The notes under the pieces are model-generated. The model made no database searches. It was not told the origin of the DNA and saw only the letters and a program-made list of their open reading frames with translations. A DNA stretch of 64,000 nucleotides from Flectonema sp. DT1601 (lineage: Eukaryota > Euglenozoa > Diplonemea > Diplonemida > Diplonemidae), in contig OZ025798.1 of the NCBI GenBank assembly GCA_964019425.1, positions 558,001-622,000 of the forward strand, written 5' to 3'. Positions 10,041 through 20,869 of the stretch are shown in pieces. A program made the position numbers and the translations under genes. Position 1 is the stretch's first letter; each line of letters begins with the position of its first letter.

Positions 10041-13000
10041 TTAAAAGGTGTTGCTGATAAGTTCATCAACGGGTTTTGGCTGTAGGCATTGTACTTGTTT
10101 CCAAACAGGTTCTTTAGTGAGTGAGTCTACTTCGCTTAATGACTGTTTCCATAATCGAACATAGCCGTCATCTCCGCTACTTGCGAGAGTCGTTCCCGTT
10201 AAGTTCCAAGACACTCTCCAAATACTATTCCGTGAGTGAGCTCCTGGAGATATTAACACAGGTACAGTACGGAATTCTAGTTGTTTTGTATTGTCACTCA
10301 GTTGGTACATTTTTGTTATTAACAGCTGACCATCTTTACTACAGGTAGCGATAAGGTGATATTTTCTTCCTATTGACGGAGCCCAACTTACACTTGTTAT
10401 TGCTGACCCTCTACTGTGAATTACTGGACCTGTTGTTCCGTCAGGTTGACGAAGAGACACTTGAGACCACTTTTCTCTCATTCCAGAACCTTCCATTAAC
10501 CACACAGATGCTTCCCCATCTTCTGTTCCCACCACTAACATCTCTCTCTCTTCTAAATTACTTGGATTCCAATCCAAGGCAGTTACTCCAACTCTTTGAC
10601 CATTACTTCCTTCAATCTTTTTCGTTAGCTCAAATGTTCCAACCTGACTCCAGTCTTTGAAGTTGGTACCGCTAGCAACTAGTGTTTGGACAGTTCCTGT
10701 TATTGTTTTATTTGTTATTATACAATTACGTGATAAGTCCAACACGGGGATCGTTAAATTAAAATATGAGATAAAATCTCGCAGTGCTGTTGCCCCACAC
10801 ATCCACAAAGAAGGATTGCGCGGGTTTGATCTGCAAGCTGACAAAGAGAAACACTCACCCCCTCCAACCACCCCCTCAGTTCAGTTGTCTGAACTGCATC
10901 TCGCAGTGCTGTTGCCCCACACATCCACAAAGAAGGATTGCGCGGGTTTGATCTGCAAGCTGACAAAGAGAAACACTCACCCCTTCCAACCACCCCCTCA
11001 GTTCAGTTGTCTGAACTATATCTCGCAGTGCTGTTGCCCCACACATCCACAAGGAAGGATTGCGCGGGTTTGATCTGCAAGCTGACAAAGAGAAACACTC
11101 ACCCCTTCCAACCACCCCCTCAGTTCAGTTGTCTGAACTGCATCTCGCAGTGCTGTTGCCCCACACATCCACAAGGAAGGATTGCGCGGGTTTGATCTGC
11201 AAGCTGACAAAGAGAAACACTCACCCCTTCCAACCACCCCCTCAGTTCAGTTGTCTGAACTATATCTCGCAGTGCTGTTGCCCCACACATCCACAAGGAA
11301 GGATTGCGCGGGTTTGATCTGCAAGCTGACAAAGAGAAACACTCACCCCCTCCAACCACCCCCTCAGTTCAGTTGTCTGAACTACATCTCGCAGTGCTGT
11401 TGCCCCACACATCCACAAAGAAGGATTGCGCGGGTTTGATCTGCAAGCTGACGAAGAGAAACACTCACCCCTTCCAACCACCCCCTCAGTTCAGTTGTCT
11501 GAACTGCATCTCGCAGTGCTGTTGCCCCACACATCCACAAGGAAGGATTGCGCGGGTTTGATCTGCAAGCTGACAAAGAGAAACACTCACCCCCTCCAAC
11601 CACCCCCTCAGTTCAGTTGTCTGAACTACATCTCGCAGTGCTGTTGCCCCACACATCCACAAAGAAGGATTGCGCGGGTTTGATCTGCAAGCTGACAAAG
11701 AGAAACACTCACCCCTTCCAACCACCCCCTCAGTTCAGTTGTCTGAACTATATCTCGCAGTGCTGTTGCCCCACACATCCACAAAGAAGGATTGCGCGGG
11801 TTTGATCTGCAAGCTGACAAAGAGAAACACTCACCCCCTCCAACCACCCCCTCAGTTCAGTTGTCTGAACTGCATCTCGCAGTGCTGTTGCCCCACACAT
11901 CCACAAAGAAGGATTGCGCGGGTTTGATCTGCAAGCTGACAAAGAGAAACACTCACCCCTTCCAACCACCCCCTCAGTTCAGTTGTCTGAACTATATCTC
12001 GCAGTGCTGTTGCCCCACACATCCACAAGGAAGGATTGCGCGGGTTTGATCTGCAAGCTGACAAAGAGAAACACTCACCCCCTCCAACCACCCCCTCAGT
12101 TCAGTTGTCTGAACTACATCTCGCAGTGCTGTTGCCCCACACATCCACAAAGAAGGATTGCGCGGGTTTGATCTGCAAGCTGACAAAGAGAAACACTCAC
12201 CCCCCCCAACCACCCCCTCAGTTCAGTTGTCTGAACTGCATCTCGCAGTGCTGTTGCCCCACACATCCACAAAGAAGGATTGCGCGGGTTTGATCTGCAA
12301 GCTGACAAAGAGAAACACTCACCCCTTCCAACCACCCCCTCAGTTCAGTTGTCTGAACTATATCTCGCAGTGCTGTTGCCCCACACATCCACAAGGAAGG
12401 ATTGCGCGGGTTTGATCTGCAAGCTGACAAAGAGAAACACTCACCCCCTCCAACCACCCCCTCAGTTCAGTTGTCTGAACTACATCTCGCAGTGCTGTTG
12501 CCCCACACATCCACAAAGAAGGATTGCGCGGGTTTGATCTGCAAGCTGACAAAGAGAAACACTCACCCCTTCCAACCACCCCCTCAGTTCAGTTGTCTGA
12601 ACTATATCTCGCAGTGCTGTTGCCCCACACGTCCACAAGGAAGGATTGCGCGGGTTTGATCTGCAAGCTGACACCTAGAGGTACAAAATCAGATACTTAA
12701 AACAGTTAAACATACCATCACCAGAGGAAGTTCCAATCTTCAGACCAAATTGTCTCGGTGCGAATTTTATATCAGTTACCCCGCCAGTTATAGGCATGTC
12801 ACTTAGTACTGTTGGGTGTTTGATAATTTTATAATTTATTTGGAATTAATGAAAAGAATAATTCATACTCTCCCAGGTAGGACCATCTTTGGTCTGAGAT
12901 TCTTGCCATATTTTAATTCTGTTATCTAGTCCAGAAGATGCTAGGATACTGCCATAGGCGGAGGATGCCCATCCCAGTTTAGTCACTGATGCAGAATGCA

Positions 13001-13357
13001 TAGAACGACCATCAATGATTCCCGATTTAGTATATTTCTGCTTTCCTGATGCGTATCCCAAATCCCAAATAATTATTTTTCTATCAGTTCCACATGATGC
13101 CATTCTCTTGCCACTCGAACACAGAGCGATATCGTGCATGAACGACGTGTGTTCTTCCTGTGGTGGTTGGATTTGTTTGTTTGTTTGTAGTTTTCAAATA
13201 ATTTAACTGCGTGTAATCAAAATCAGCATACATCTCGCAGTGCTGTTGCCCCACACATCCACAAGGAAGGATTGTGCGGGTTTGATCTGCAAGCTGACGT
13301 TAGATAACATTTATGAAAGGGGAAAGAAATACAAACCTGCATTTGGCAGTCCATCAT
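10041..13357 (-). CDS. SEH1: SEH1 nucleoporin / SEA-complex WD40 protein
   Basis: SEH1 is a WD40 beta-propeller of the Y-shaped nuclear pore subcomplex and of the GATOR2/SEA complex that controls TORC1. Model: exons 13337-13357, 12869-13157, 12716-12808 and 10041-10777, total 379 residues, close to the 350-360 usual for the family. Diagnostic stretches are SGKRMASCGTDRKIIIWD near the N-terminus, a VTDIKFAPRQFGL segment in exon 3, WAPSIGRKYHLIA, and WRVSWNLTGTTLASSGDDG near the C-terminus, all very like animal SEH1. Intron 3 contains a 1.9-kb minisatellite and intron 1 a single copy of its unit. The only AG available for intron 3 lies inside the last repeat unit, so the last exon begins with about eight residues (FISYFNLT) that have no counterpart in the family. 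The start ATG-ATG pair follows a pyrimidine-rich acceptor (TTCTCCACTCAG). Confidence 0.9.
10776..12672 (-). repeat. 122-bp minisatellite in SEH1 intron 3
   Basis: Sixteen copies of a 67-bp core alternate with fifteen 55-bp linkers (period 122, total 1,897 bp). Copies differ at only a few positions (AAAGAAGG or AAGGAAGG in the core; CTCC or TTCC and CTGC, CTAT or CTAC in the linker). Variant order gives a higher-order period of 366 bp over units 9-11 and 12-14. On the sense strand each core starts GTCAGC and ends CTGCGAGAT, so it has GT...AG ends. The linker has a perfect 8-bp inverted repeat (CAGTTCAG / CTGAACTG, ACAA loop). GC content is far above the surrounding introns. Confidence 0.95.
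13232..13298 (-). repeat. solo copy of the 67-bp core in SEH1 intron 1
   Basis: A single core unit matching the array except for one or two bases, with exactly the same two ends and none of the 55-bp linker. It sits inside intron 1 (13158-13336). No clear target-site duplication is seen on its flanks. Confidence 0.9.
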
Positions 13358-13614
13358 CTGACCTTTTTTCAATCTGATATGTTTGGTGAACACACCCTGA
13401 GTGGAGAAAACAAGATGTTAATAAATAATGAAAAAAATAATTTAAAAAAAAGTAGATACCAACACTTAACAACAATTACGTGTAGTTTTGCTGTATCAGT
13501 TTTGTGATAAAATGTAAGTTAAATGTCAGATGTAAAGTCTCGTTGTTTTTTTTTTTTTTTTTATGTTCTGTCTTGGTTATCGCAATCAGGGTTGAGAACG
13601 GTTAATATAGCAAA

Positions 13615-13647
<33 letters not shown>

Positions 13648-14232
13648 AATAATAAATACTGCTCGATAGGTATTTAGTAGAGCATTGCATTTTATTTTAT
13701 TTTTTTTTTTTAATTTTTGGGACAGCAAAAACAAAAAAATAAAAAGTAAGTTTTTGTTAGTAGTTGATTTCAAAAAACGAAATGAACCACTCCACTCCCG
13801 CGTGTCATCATAGTTAATGTTTATGTTCCACAATACTATACAAAGAAAACTGACAACGCTAAGGTGCCAGTTTGTTTTCTTTTGTTTCCTTCTTCTCAAT
13901 TTTTCAATATAAGGAGTGGGGGAAAACCTTGACAATGTAAAAACAGTGCCAACTTTAGACAGAAAAATCAACATATAACTCCGGTAAAAAAAATTAAAAA
14001 AAAAAACCGTTTCCTCATTAACGCAAGAGGAAAAGACTCAGTAGCTTGATTGTAAGCGAACGCACTGCATTACATATAGCAGTAAAGACTATCGAGCTGT
14101 GAAAGAAGCCAACACGTCAAGTATCTCACTATAATGCCGTAACTAAGTTTTACAATGGAAAAAACTATTTTTAAAAAAAAAGAATTGTAAAAAAAAGAAA
14201 AATATTCATATCAAAGGCTACAACCTGAAGGA
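13358..14232. other. spacer between SEH1 and the PDZ/helical gene
   Basis: No gene is visible. It holds the outron of SEH1 next to 13357, several long A/T runs (for example around 13611-13636) and, at 13928-13958, a short sequence related to the dispersed repeat at 6104 and 21630. Confidence 0.5.
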
Positions 14233-17200
14233 TTAGTAAGGACACTCTGTGTCGTGCTTTTGCCTTTGAGATTTTTCCATACTTTCAGCCTTCTCAGATT
14301 CGCTACCAAACGGAAGTGCTCTTTTTGGTTTTGACTTCTGCTGGTCTTCAACCTTCTCCGTTGCTGCATCCGATCCAACAGCTGGGCGTTCACTGGAGTC
14401 CTTCTCATCGTCGGTCTTTTTCTGCTTTTTGTTCGATTTTTCGGCAGGTGCTTCCGCTTCAGCACTCCCAGAAGTATTTCCCTCTCCAAAAGGTAACGCG
14501 ACTGCCCTTCGAGACCCGGTATCGTCTTTCTCCTCTCCAAAAGGGAGCGCGACGTCTTTTTTACTCTTCGGGGATTTTTTATTCTTTTTTGTAGGCTCAA
14601 CAGGGGTACCTTTAGCATCTTCCTTTTCTCCAAACGGAAGTGCAACGGCCCTGTTGGATTCCTCGTCGTTGGATTTTTTGGAAGGTGCAGAAGCTTCGGC
14701 TTTTTGAGACTTCTTAGAATCATCAACTGGAGAATGTGGAGGTGACCCAGCGTCGTCTTTTTCTTCACCGAAAGGGAGCGCTGTTGACCTCTTTGCTTTT
14801 GGTGATTTGTCTTCAGACTTTGGGCTATCCTTTTGACTCTTCTTGTTTTCTTGTTCTGCTTCTTTCGCCTTAGCTTTGTTCTTTTTAGCTTTTTTCTTTT
14901 CTGCTTTAATCTGTTTCTTATGCAAGACTGATCTCCATGCCAAGTGAGGGTGAGATCCTGCAGCTTTAATCAGAGCCGTGTATTTCTTTGCATTGTCCTG
15001 GTCAACTTCGACCATTTTTTCATTTAGAGAAGTTAGTTTTGCTTTCAATTCCTTCTCATCAGGGTCAGCGCTAACCAATTCTACGGTAGCCTTTATTTCT
15101 TTACTCAAGGCTGTGTACTCTTCTTCGCTTTCAAGGAATTCCTTCTCCAGTTTGTCTCCAATCTGGGCATTTTGTACTGAAGATGCAAGTGATCCTTTCG
15201 TCTTATAAATAACATCGACAATGCCGTCGGGAACTTTGCAAAGGGTGGAAGCCTTGTCAGCGATCTGTTTGTTTGTTTTTGTTTTTTCTTTTTATTATTG
15301 TTATTACAGATTTTCTCATCAATAAATAAGTACACATACCAGAGTAGACTTCGCTAATGCCGTTTGTGAAGACTTCAGATCAGTTATGAGTTTCGGAAGA
15401 GGAGGTTTTCCAGTTTCTGAAGATTTCCAGAGAGCCGTACGAGCATCAACATACGATCTGTAAAAAGCTTCAACCTCAACCACGGCTAGCGCAGCTCTAC
15501 GAGGGAGGAGGTACGAAGTGAGAGAATCGAACTGGTCAGTTTCTACCTTTTCTCTGTGTAGAGTTTCTGCTTTTTCAAGATGTATAGTCGGAGATTCAGT
15601 TACTCTTGCTCTTCTCACAGAAGGTGAAGATGCCTGTTCAGAAGCTGCTGCACTATCGCGTGTCTTACTACTCGCTTTAGGTGATTGTATTTGAGGTAAA
15701 TCAATTAACAATACTGGTTTGATATCATGACCCCGATCATCAGCTACTTTCGGAAAGAATTCAAAAGCTAAAGTGGTAGCGTCATTTGTTGCTTCTAAGT
15801 ACTCCGTCCATGTTCGGATTCGTTTTCCGTTAATAGAATGTAATCTGGCGCCTATAAAGCGTTGCATGTTATTACGATCACCTAACCCATGTGGCAGTAC
15901 TCCACATAACATTGTTTGGTCGGAGTAGTCGAGTGATACTGGATCATTGTTAGTGGCTCTGGTTAGAATTATTTTTGATAATCGGGGTTCGATTATTTCA
16001 GGGCCATCATCACTATCCTTGTCAGGATTCAGCTGACCTGCAATCGAATACCCTTTGCGGAATGCAGCTGGAAATCCGGAACACCAGTTCTCATAATTTC
16101 CTTCAAAAGCAGCACATAACTTTACCAATACATCCTGAAGAGTAAATCTTCCAAGTTGTAAACCTTCAAGCAACCCGTCAACTTTACCCCCGTGTTTTGG
16201 AGCATGCTTGGCATAGAATCCTTCTAAAATGTATTTTGAAACAGCCATACAATCATAACCAGTACCAGACCAATCAGCAACCGTAGCACTTTGATATTTC
16301 CTACACAATGATGTCATAACGTTTTGGAGTGTTGTTGGTTGAGGTTTGGATCCGTTTTTTGATTTCGGAGGAGTCATTATTCGATGAACAAAACTATTTA
16401 TAAACTGAGGATGAATCAAAACAGAAGGATCGTACTCCGCAAAGAATATTGACAACCTAAACCTAACACAGTTTTCAGAATTCTCAACCACATCTTCCAC
16501 TCTTCGTAATGCTCCAGATACTGGTCGTGGTCGCTCACACGGTTGAGGTACCGATTGAACACCATCCTCTTGCTTATCTAAGTTAGTAATGGTTGTTAAC
16601 GTCGCTGTAGTCCATCCATCAACACTACCATATTGTTTTCCTGCAAAATATTCCCAACTTTCAATCGCATCTGGCAGAACACCTTTGTGAGGTTCATTAC
16701 TGCTCATGATTCCTAAATTCTGAGACATTTTCATTGCCGTTGCAAACATCCAGTATCCTAAAGGGTCAGTGTATAGACGGATTCTCTTTAATTCCCAGAC
16801 AGGATTATTATTTATAAACTCTGAAGGGTTTGATAGAGTGTAACGTCCCTCAAGTTCTGGTCGCTCAGGAGAGATGACCAACAAGGATGATGGAGGTGGT
16901 TTGGATTGTGTGTTCTTACCAACCCACTGAGATGTTCTATCGCACTCTGATTGTGTTGTTCCAGGGCGAGTCCAAGTGTCTGAGTCAGACCATGTTAGTT
17001 TACGTGAAGTTGACGAAGAGAGTACTATCTCACATTCTGACATACATATGGTTGTTTTCTTACCTAACGTTGATACCGATAAAGTATTCGTTTCAGATTC
17101 TGAAGTCGATAAAGTGTGTCCTTTAATCGTTACTTCAGTTCCTGCTCCAGTCAACCACCTTCCTTGAATAGCTTCTATTGCTGCATCAACACTTTGCATA

Positions 17201-17367
17201 TTTATAATCAACTCCAGCGGAATGTCATCACCTGTTTCCTTTCCACTACTAGTCCCTGATAACTTTCTCCTCCACCAGGACGTTGTCTGAGGAGGACTTT
17301 CTTTAGGTGCGACTTCTGGTGTCGGTTCGTCCGCTCCTCCGGTGAGCCATTTCTTAAATGCGAACAT
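14233..17367 (-). CDS. PDZ scaffold with helical region and ALPFG repeats
   Basis: Exons 15340-17367 and 14233-15264, 1,044 codons spliced minus stop junctions giving about 1,019 residues. An N-terminal GxW-type beta domain (about 60-140), a domain with PVWE and YTDPLGYW motifs (about 172-245), a helical region, a degenerate PDZ domain (about 470-560, GARLHSINGKRI), then a long helical segment (about 610-790) that could be BAR-like, and a Lys/Glu-rich tail. The tail carries five copies of the motif ALPFG followed by acidic residues. The PVWE domain and PDZ/helical order are shared with the next gene upstream (18273-20357), so the two probably arose by duplication. The ATG directly abuts an acceptor after a T run. 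Function likely membrane or cytoskeletal scaffolding; inferred only from domains. Confidence 0.75.
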
Positions 17368-18272
17368 CTTAAAAAAAAAAAGGACCGCAGGCACCCCCCT
17401 GTCACCCTGTTGTAAAATATGACTTAATCAGACGGACGCTCATCAATAAAAATATTTTATTACCCAACCCGGATTGAGATACTCTTCCATGTGATCACCT
17501 GGTTACACGAATTAATCTACGCAGGCACTGTTCGACATTATATATAAACAACTAAAAATAGGGGCAGAAAGGAAGAAAAAAAAAAAACACTGCGGTCTGT
17601 ACGGGGATGAACGGGAAGTAGGGAGGGCGAATTCAACAATTTTGCAGTTTCGTTTAAAATGCTGAAAATCTTCGGTTAATCCCCTCACCCTAAAAAAATC
17701 GATCTAGATGGTTGGTTTTAGAAAAAAAAAATAAAAGTTTAAAAAAAAAAAAAAAAAAAAAAAGGAAAATAATATTTCTCTCTTCATTCCATATGTAGTT
17801 ATGTTGTTGTTGTTTTTATTTATTTATTTTATCTCCTTTGAACGTGTCATAGTTTCAATATGGTTTTTTTTTTTTTTTTTTTTAAAAAGAAAACTCACTG
17901 TTAAATCCTCTCTCTTTTTTTTTTTTCTTTTTTCCTTTAACCTTTGCGACACAGATTGTCGCAGTGTAAAAGAAAGTGTAGGAAGCTGGGAAACGAATAT
18001 TTAATTTAAGTTTTTTTTTTTTTTTCTCCTTCTATACCCACTCAGAAAACGGCTGAATTTTTCGTAAAAAAAACGAAGAAAACTTCGAGAGAAACTAGTT
18101 TTCTGTTGGAAAACAGCTACATATTTACTTCATTAACCAACGTCACCGATCACAAAAGGTCACTGCATCCTTTAGTTGGATAAAGTATAAGGCACATCCT
18201 CCTCTCGAAGAGTGATAATTCACTCTTGGAGGTTGTGCAAAGTTATGACTTTACTCTGTTTGAATACTTCTC
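17368..18272. other. spacer with 3' hairpin
   Basis: No gene is visible. It contains A/T homopolymers and the hairpin described at 18192-18238. Confidence 0.5.
18192..18238 (-). other. imperfect 3' hairpin
   Basis: Stem of 5 + 5 + 8 base pairs (GCACA/TGTGC, CCTCC/GGAGG, AAGAGTGA/TCACTCTT) with one mismatch, a 5-base bulge and a TAAT loop. It begins about 35 bases after the stop codon of the 694-residue PDZ gene, so it would lie in that 3' UTR and may act in stability or 3'-end formation. Confidence 0.5.
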
Positions 18273-20357
18273 TCAATTTACGCCATTTTCAGGTAGTGGT
18301 GAGGAGGCAGCAGAACTGGATTCATTCGCCTTGCCAGTCTCCTTTCCCTGTTCGTATGGTAGGATGTGACCAAACAATTGAGGCGTCACGTCTGCGATTG
18401 TCTTCATATTTCTGATAATTATTTCAAGATTAGCTGCAGATTCCAAAATGGTTTTTTCTTTTGAAAGGATTTGATTTTGAAGGTCCAAATCAGATGGTTT
18501 TCGTGTTAGCTGTCTCTTAGTACGATAGTGGTCATCATCTAACTCATCAAGTTGTTCTTGGAGGGTGTTGAATTTTTTTGATAAGTCTTCAGCCTTAGGC
18601 TCCATTTCTAAATATTCCAAATAATCTTCTTTGATTACATCATACGGATGCTTAAAACTACTGTGTAACACTGCACCTGACAATAACGGACCTTCTCCAG
18701 CAGTCAATGCTGATTTAAGATGTTGTAGACATTGATTTTGATTCCTTTTTAACTCTGCAATCGATTCGATACAACCAGCGAGACCTTTTCCTTCATCGAC
18801 TGATAGTTGTGCTGTTTCTTTTGTTGTTTGTTTTGATCTGTACCAAACCGAATGAAGTTTTGAAGCAGAATGCGCACTGCTATCTAACATCTGTTGTTGA
18901 ATAGAAAGGAAATACAAATCCTCCTCTTTGAGGATTGAAACCCTCAAAGATTCCTCCAATTCAAGTGTTCCGATGAAGAGTGGAGTCGCTTCAATCACTT
19001 CTGGTGCCGCCCAATACAGTTTAAGTAATTTTGCACCGGCAACAGCAGTAGATACGTCTGACGGTGATTCAACAGTGGTACCACACACAGTCAATAGTTT
19101 ATATCCAATGTAATCAGAACAAGCATACTTCTCAGCGATACTATTCGGGACTACGTCAGTTAATATTAACTCTGACTGTGCAGTTGGATCGTCTGTGAAT
19201 ATCAATCCAACCTCACCTGCATCAGACGCCTTCCACAGTATTGAAGCGTGTTCAGGTTCAGTATGAATAAACTTCTTTGGGATCATAGCACTCTGACCTC
19301 TAGTTCCTGATAAACTAACTTCAGCAGTATCACTAGTGGTATGAATCTTAATAATGATGCCGCATTTTCCGTTGTGATCTCCACGTAGGATTCTCACCAT
19401 TTCACCAACCTTTGGAGGAGGGTCATCAGTAATGCCCTGGTATTGATCAAGTGATTCTTCAATTTTTATTATGATTTCTGGATCATCAGCGTATCCTTTA
19501 GTTTGCCACATTGGGATTTCATGAGGTAATCTACCATCGTGTTTCTCCGCTGATATAATATAACCAGCTCCCGTACTGAAATCAGAAGTGCTGTCGGTTA
19601 CTCTCCAAAATCCTTGAGGAGTTGTGTACATCCATCTACGCTTTGTATCACCCGGTGGCGTTATCTTTTCCCATACGGGATAGCCATCAGCTCGTTCAGT
19701 CTCAGAAAATATAAAACGACCAGAGCAATGTTGCCACTTATTAGGTGACGTGACACTAATCTCACGAGCTTCGACAGCCGCAAACTGAAACGCTCTCTGC
19801 TGCTTCGTCAGCGACACAGATGTTGGTTTTGCAGCGTCTGGCAAAGGAATAGAAAACCCTAGAACTAATGTAGCATTATCTTTGTGTTCCCATATCGGAT
19901 CAATTTCGGTGAATGTTTTCGCAGTTGTTCCGTTTATGCTGACTAACTTGAGACCGATGAAATTGTCACTGCCGGACCTCTTTCCAGCAGTACCTTCGTT
20001 TACCTGAACCAAAAGGTTATCGGGAGAGAAAACAAGTCCAAGAGGTTCATTCCAACGTTTTTCTAATGTTAGAGGCAGTTCTTTTGGAACAAACCTGAGT
20101 GATACTCGAGACTGACCTAAACAAAGTTCCCTGACGTCTGCAGCATTTCCTACAAAGGTTCCATTAACAGACAGTAGTCGTTGTCCAAGATACGCCCCAC
20201 AACCATGTCTCATTGCAGCACTTGGGTCATCAATATTTGTGACTACTAAGGCTTTCATGTTTAGACCTAATCCCTCATCAGGTCGTTTTTCAATTTCAAC
20301 TGTGCGAGTTAACTCTGCTAATCTCGCACAAGCATGTCCAGATGCCCGATTTCCCAT
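18273..20357 (-). CDS. three-PDZ scaffold with helical (possibly BAR-like) C-terminus
   Basis: Single-exon gene, 694 residues. It opens MGNRAS, so Gly2 could be N-myristoylated. PDZ-like domains lie at about 14-90 (LGQRLLSVNG), 94-170 (IGLKLVSINGTT) and 372-450 (IGYKLLTVCGTT). Between the second and third are a PVWE/YTTPQGFW domain (about 212-290) and a KOW-like beta segment (about 315-365, with RILRGDHNGKCGIIIKI). The last 220 residues are long amphipathic helices compatible with a BAR-like membrane-binding fold. The neighbour at 14233-17367 shares the PVWE domain, PDZ and helical tail. The start follows an acceptor (TTTTTTCTCAG) by 18 bases. A membrane-associated adaptor is the best guess. 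Confidence 0.8.
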   Translation of the reverse strand: MGNRASGHACARLAELTRTVEIEKRPDEGLGLNMKALVVTNIDDPSAAMRHGCGAYLGQRLLSVNGTFVGNAADVRELCLGQSRVSLRFVPKELPLTLEKRWNEPLGLVFSPDNLLVQVNEGTAGKRSGSDNFIGLKLVSINGTTAKTFTEIDPIWEHKDNATLVLGFSIPLPDAAKPTSVSLTKQQRAFQFAAVEAREISVTSPNKWQHCSGRFIFSETERADGYPVWEKITPPGDTKRRWMYTTPQGFWRVTDSTSDFSTGAGYIISAEKHDGRLPHEIPMWQTKGYADDPEIIIKIEESLDQYQGITDDPPPKVGEMVRILRGDHNGKCGIIIKIHTTSDTAEVSLSGTRGQSAMIPKKFIHTEPEHASILWKASDAGEVGLIFTDDPTAQSELILTDVVPNSIAEKYACSDYIGYKLLTVCGTTVESPSDVSTAVAGAKLLKLYWAAPEVIEATPLFIGTLELEESLRVSILKEEDLYFLSIQQQMLDSSAHSASKLHSVWYRSKQTTKETAQLSVDEGKGLAGCIESIAELKRNQNQCLQHLKSALTAGEGPLLSGAVLHSSFKHPYDVIKEDYLEYLEMEPKAEDLSKKFNTLQEQLDELDDDHYRTKRQLTRKPSDLDLQNQILSKEKTILESAANLEIIIRNMKTIADVTPQLFGHILPYEQGKETGKANESSSAASSPLPENGVN

Positions 20358-20602
20358 TTTTAGTAGGAATTTTGGCTGAGAAAAAATTTTATAAAAAATA
20401 CAAACTTAAGGGACACCACAAGTGATATCATCTGTTGTCGTGATAAAAAACTGACGACGACGACGACGACAACAACAACAAAAAAAAAGTAAAAAAAGAC
20501 ATCCACCGTCTTCCACAACTGTTTTGAGTCCCTCGAACAGTGCGTTAGGGTAATCCGTGTAAATATAAGGAACAAACATAAATATCCAAAGATTCAAGAT
20601 CA

Positions 20603-20869
20603 TTACTTGTATACCTTAACTCCAAACTGACCTGCCATTGATGCAGCAGGTGCTATATATCCTCCGCTTCCAGTGTCTAATGGTCCGAATGGATAGCCTC
20701 TCATGAAGCACGTCTCAGGTACCCAACTGGAACCCATTCCCAAATCACTTTTTAATCGACCCGGGATTATCACATTAGCAACTGATGGCGGCATTCCTGC
20801 AGGCGCTTCGATGCATATTGTCCGTTTATGATGTTCGTGTTTGCTGTAAGACCCGAGTGTGCTAAACAT
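20603..20869 (-). CDS. 88-residue protein, unrecognised
   Basis: Short single-exon gene, 88 residues, rich in Gly, Pro and Ser, with no signal peptide or membrane segment. It has a typical leader for this region: an acceptor (AACTTCAG) 16 bases before the ATG. Composition is varied and not homopolymer-driven, and it is spaced 228 bases from the next acceptor as neighbouring genes are. I do not recognise it; the tightly packed Gly/aromatic pattern recalls small ciliary or mitochondrial structural proteins, but that is only an impression. Confidence 0.6.
   Translation of the reverse strand: MFSTLGSYSKHEHHKRTICIEAPAGMPPSVANVIIPGRLKSDLGMGSSWVPETCFMRGYPFGPLDTGSGGYIAPAASMAGQFGVKVYK

Noticed and set aside
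10776-12672. CRISPR-like array of repeats and spacers
   Set aside because: The linkers are themselves repeated, not unique, and the region is an intron of a eukaryotic gene.
10657-12674. Repeated overlapping open frames of 73-85 codons on both strands
   Set aside because: They repeat every 122 or 366 bases and are by-products of the intronic minisatellite.
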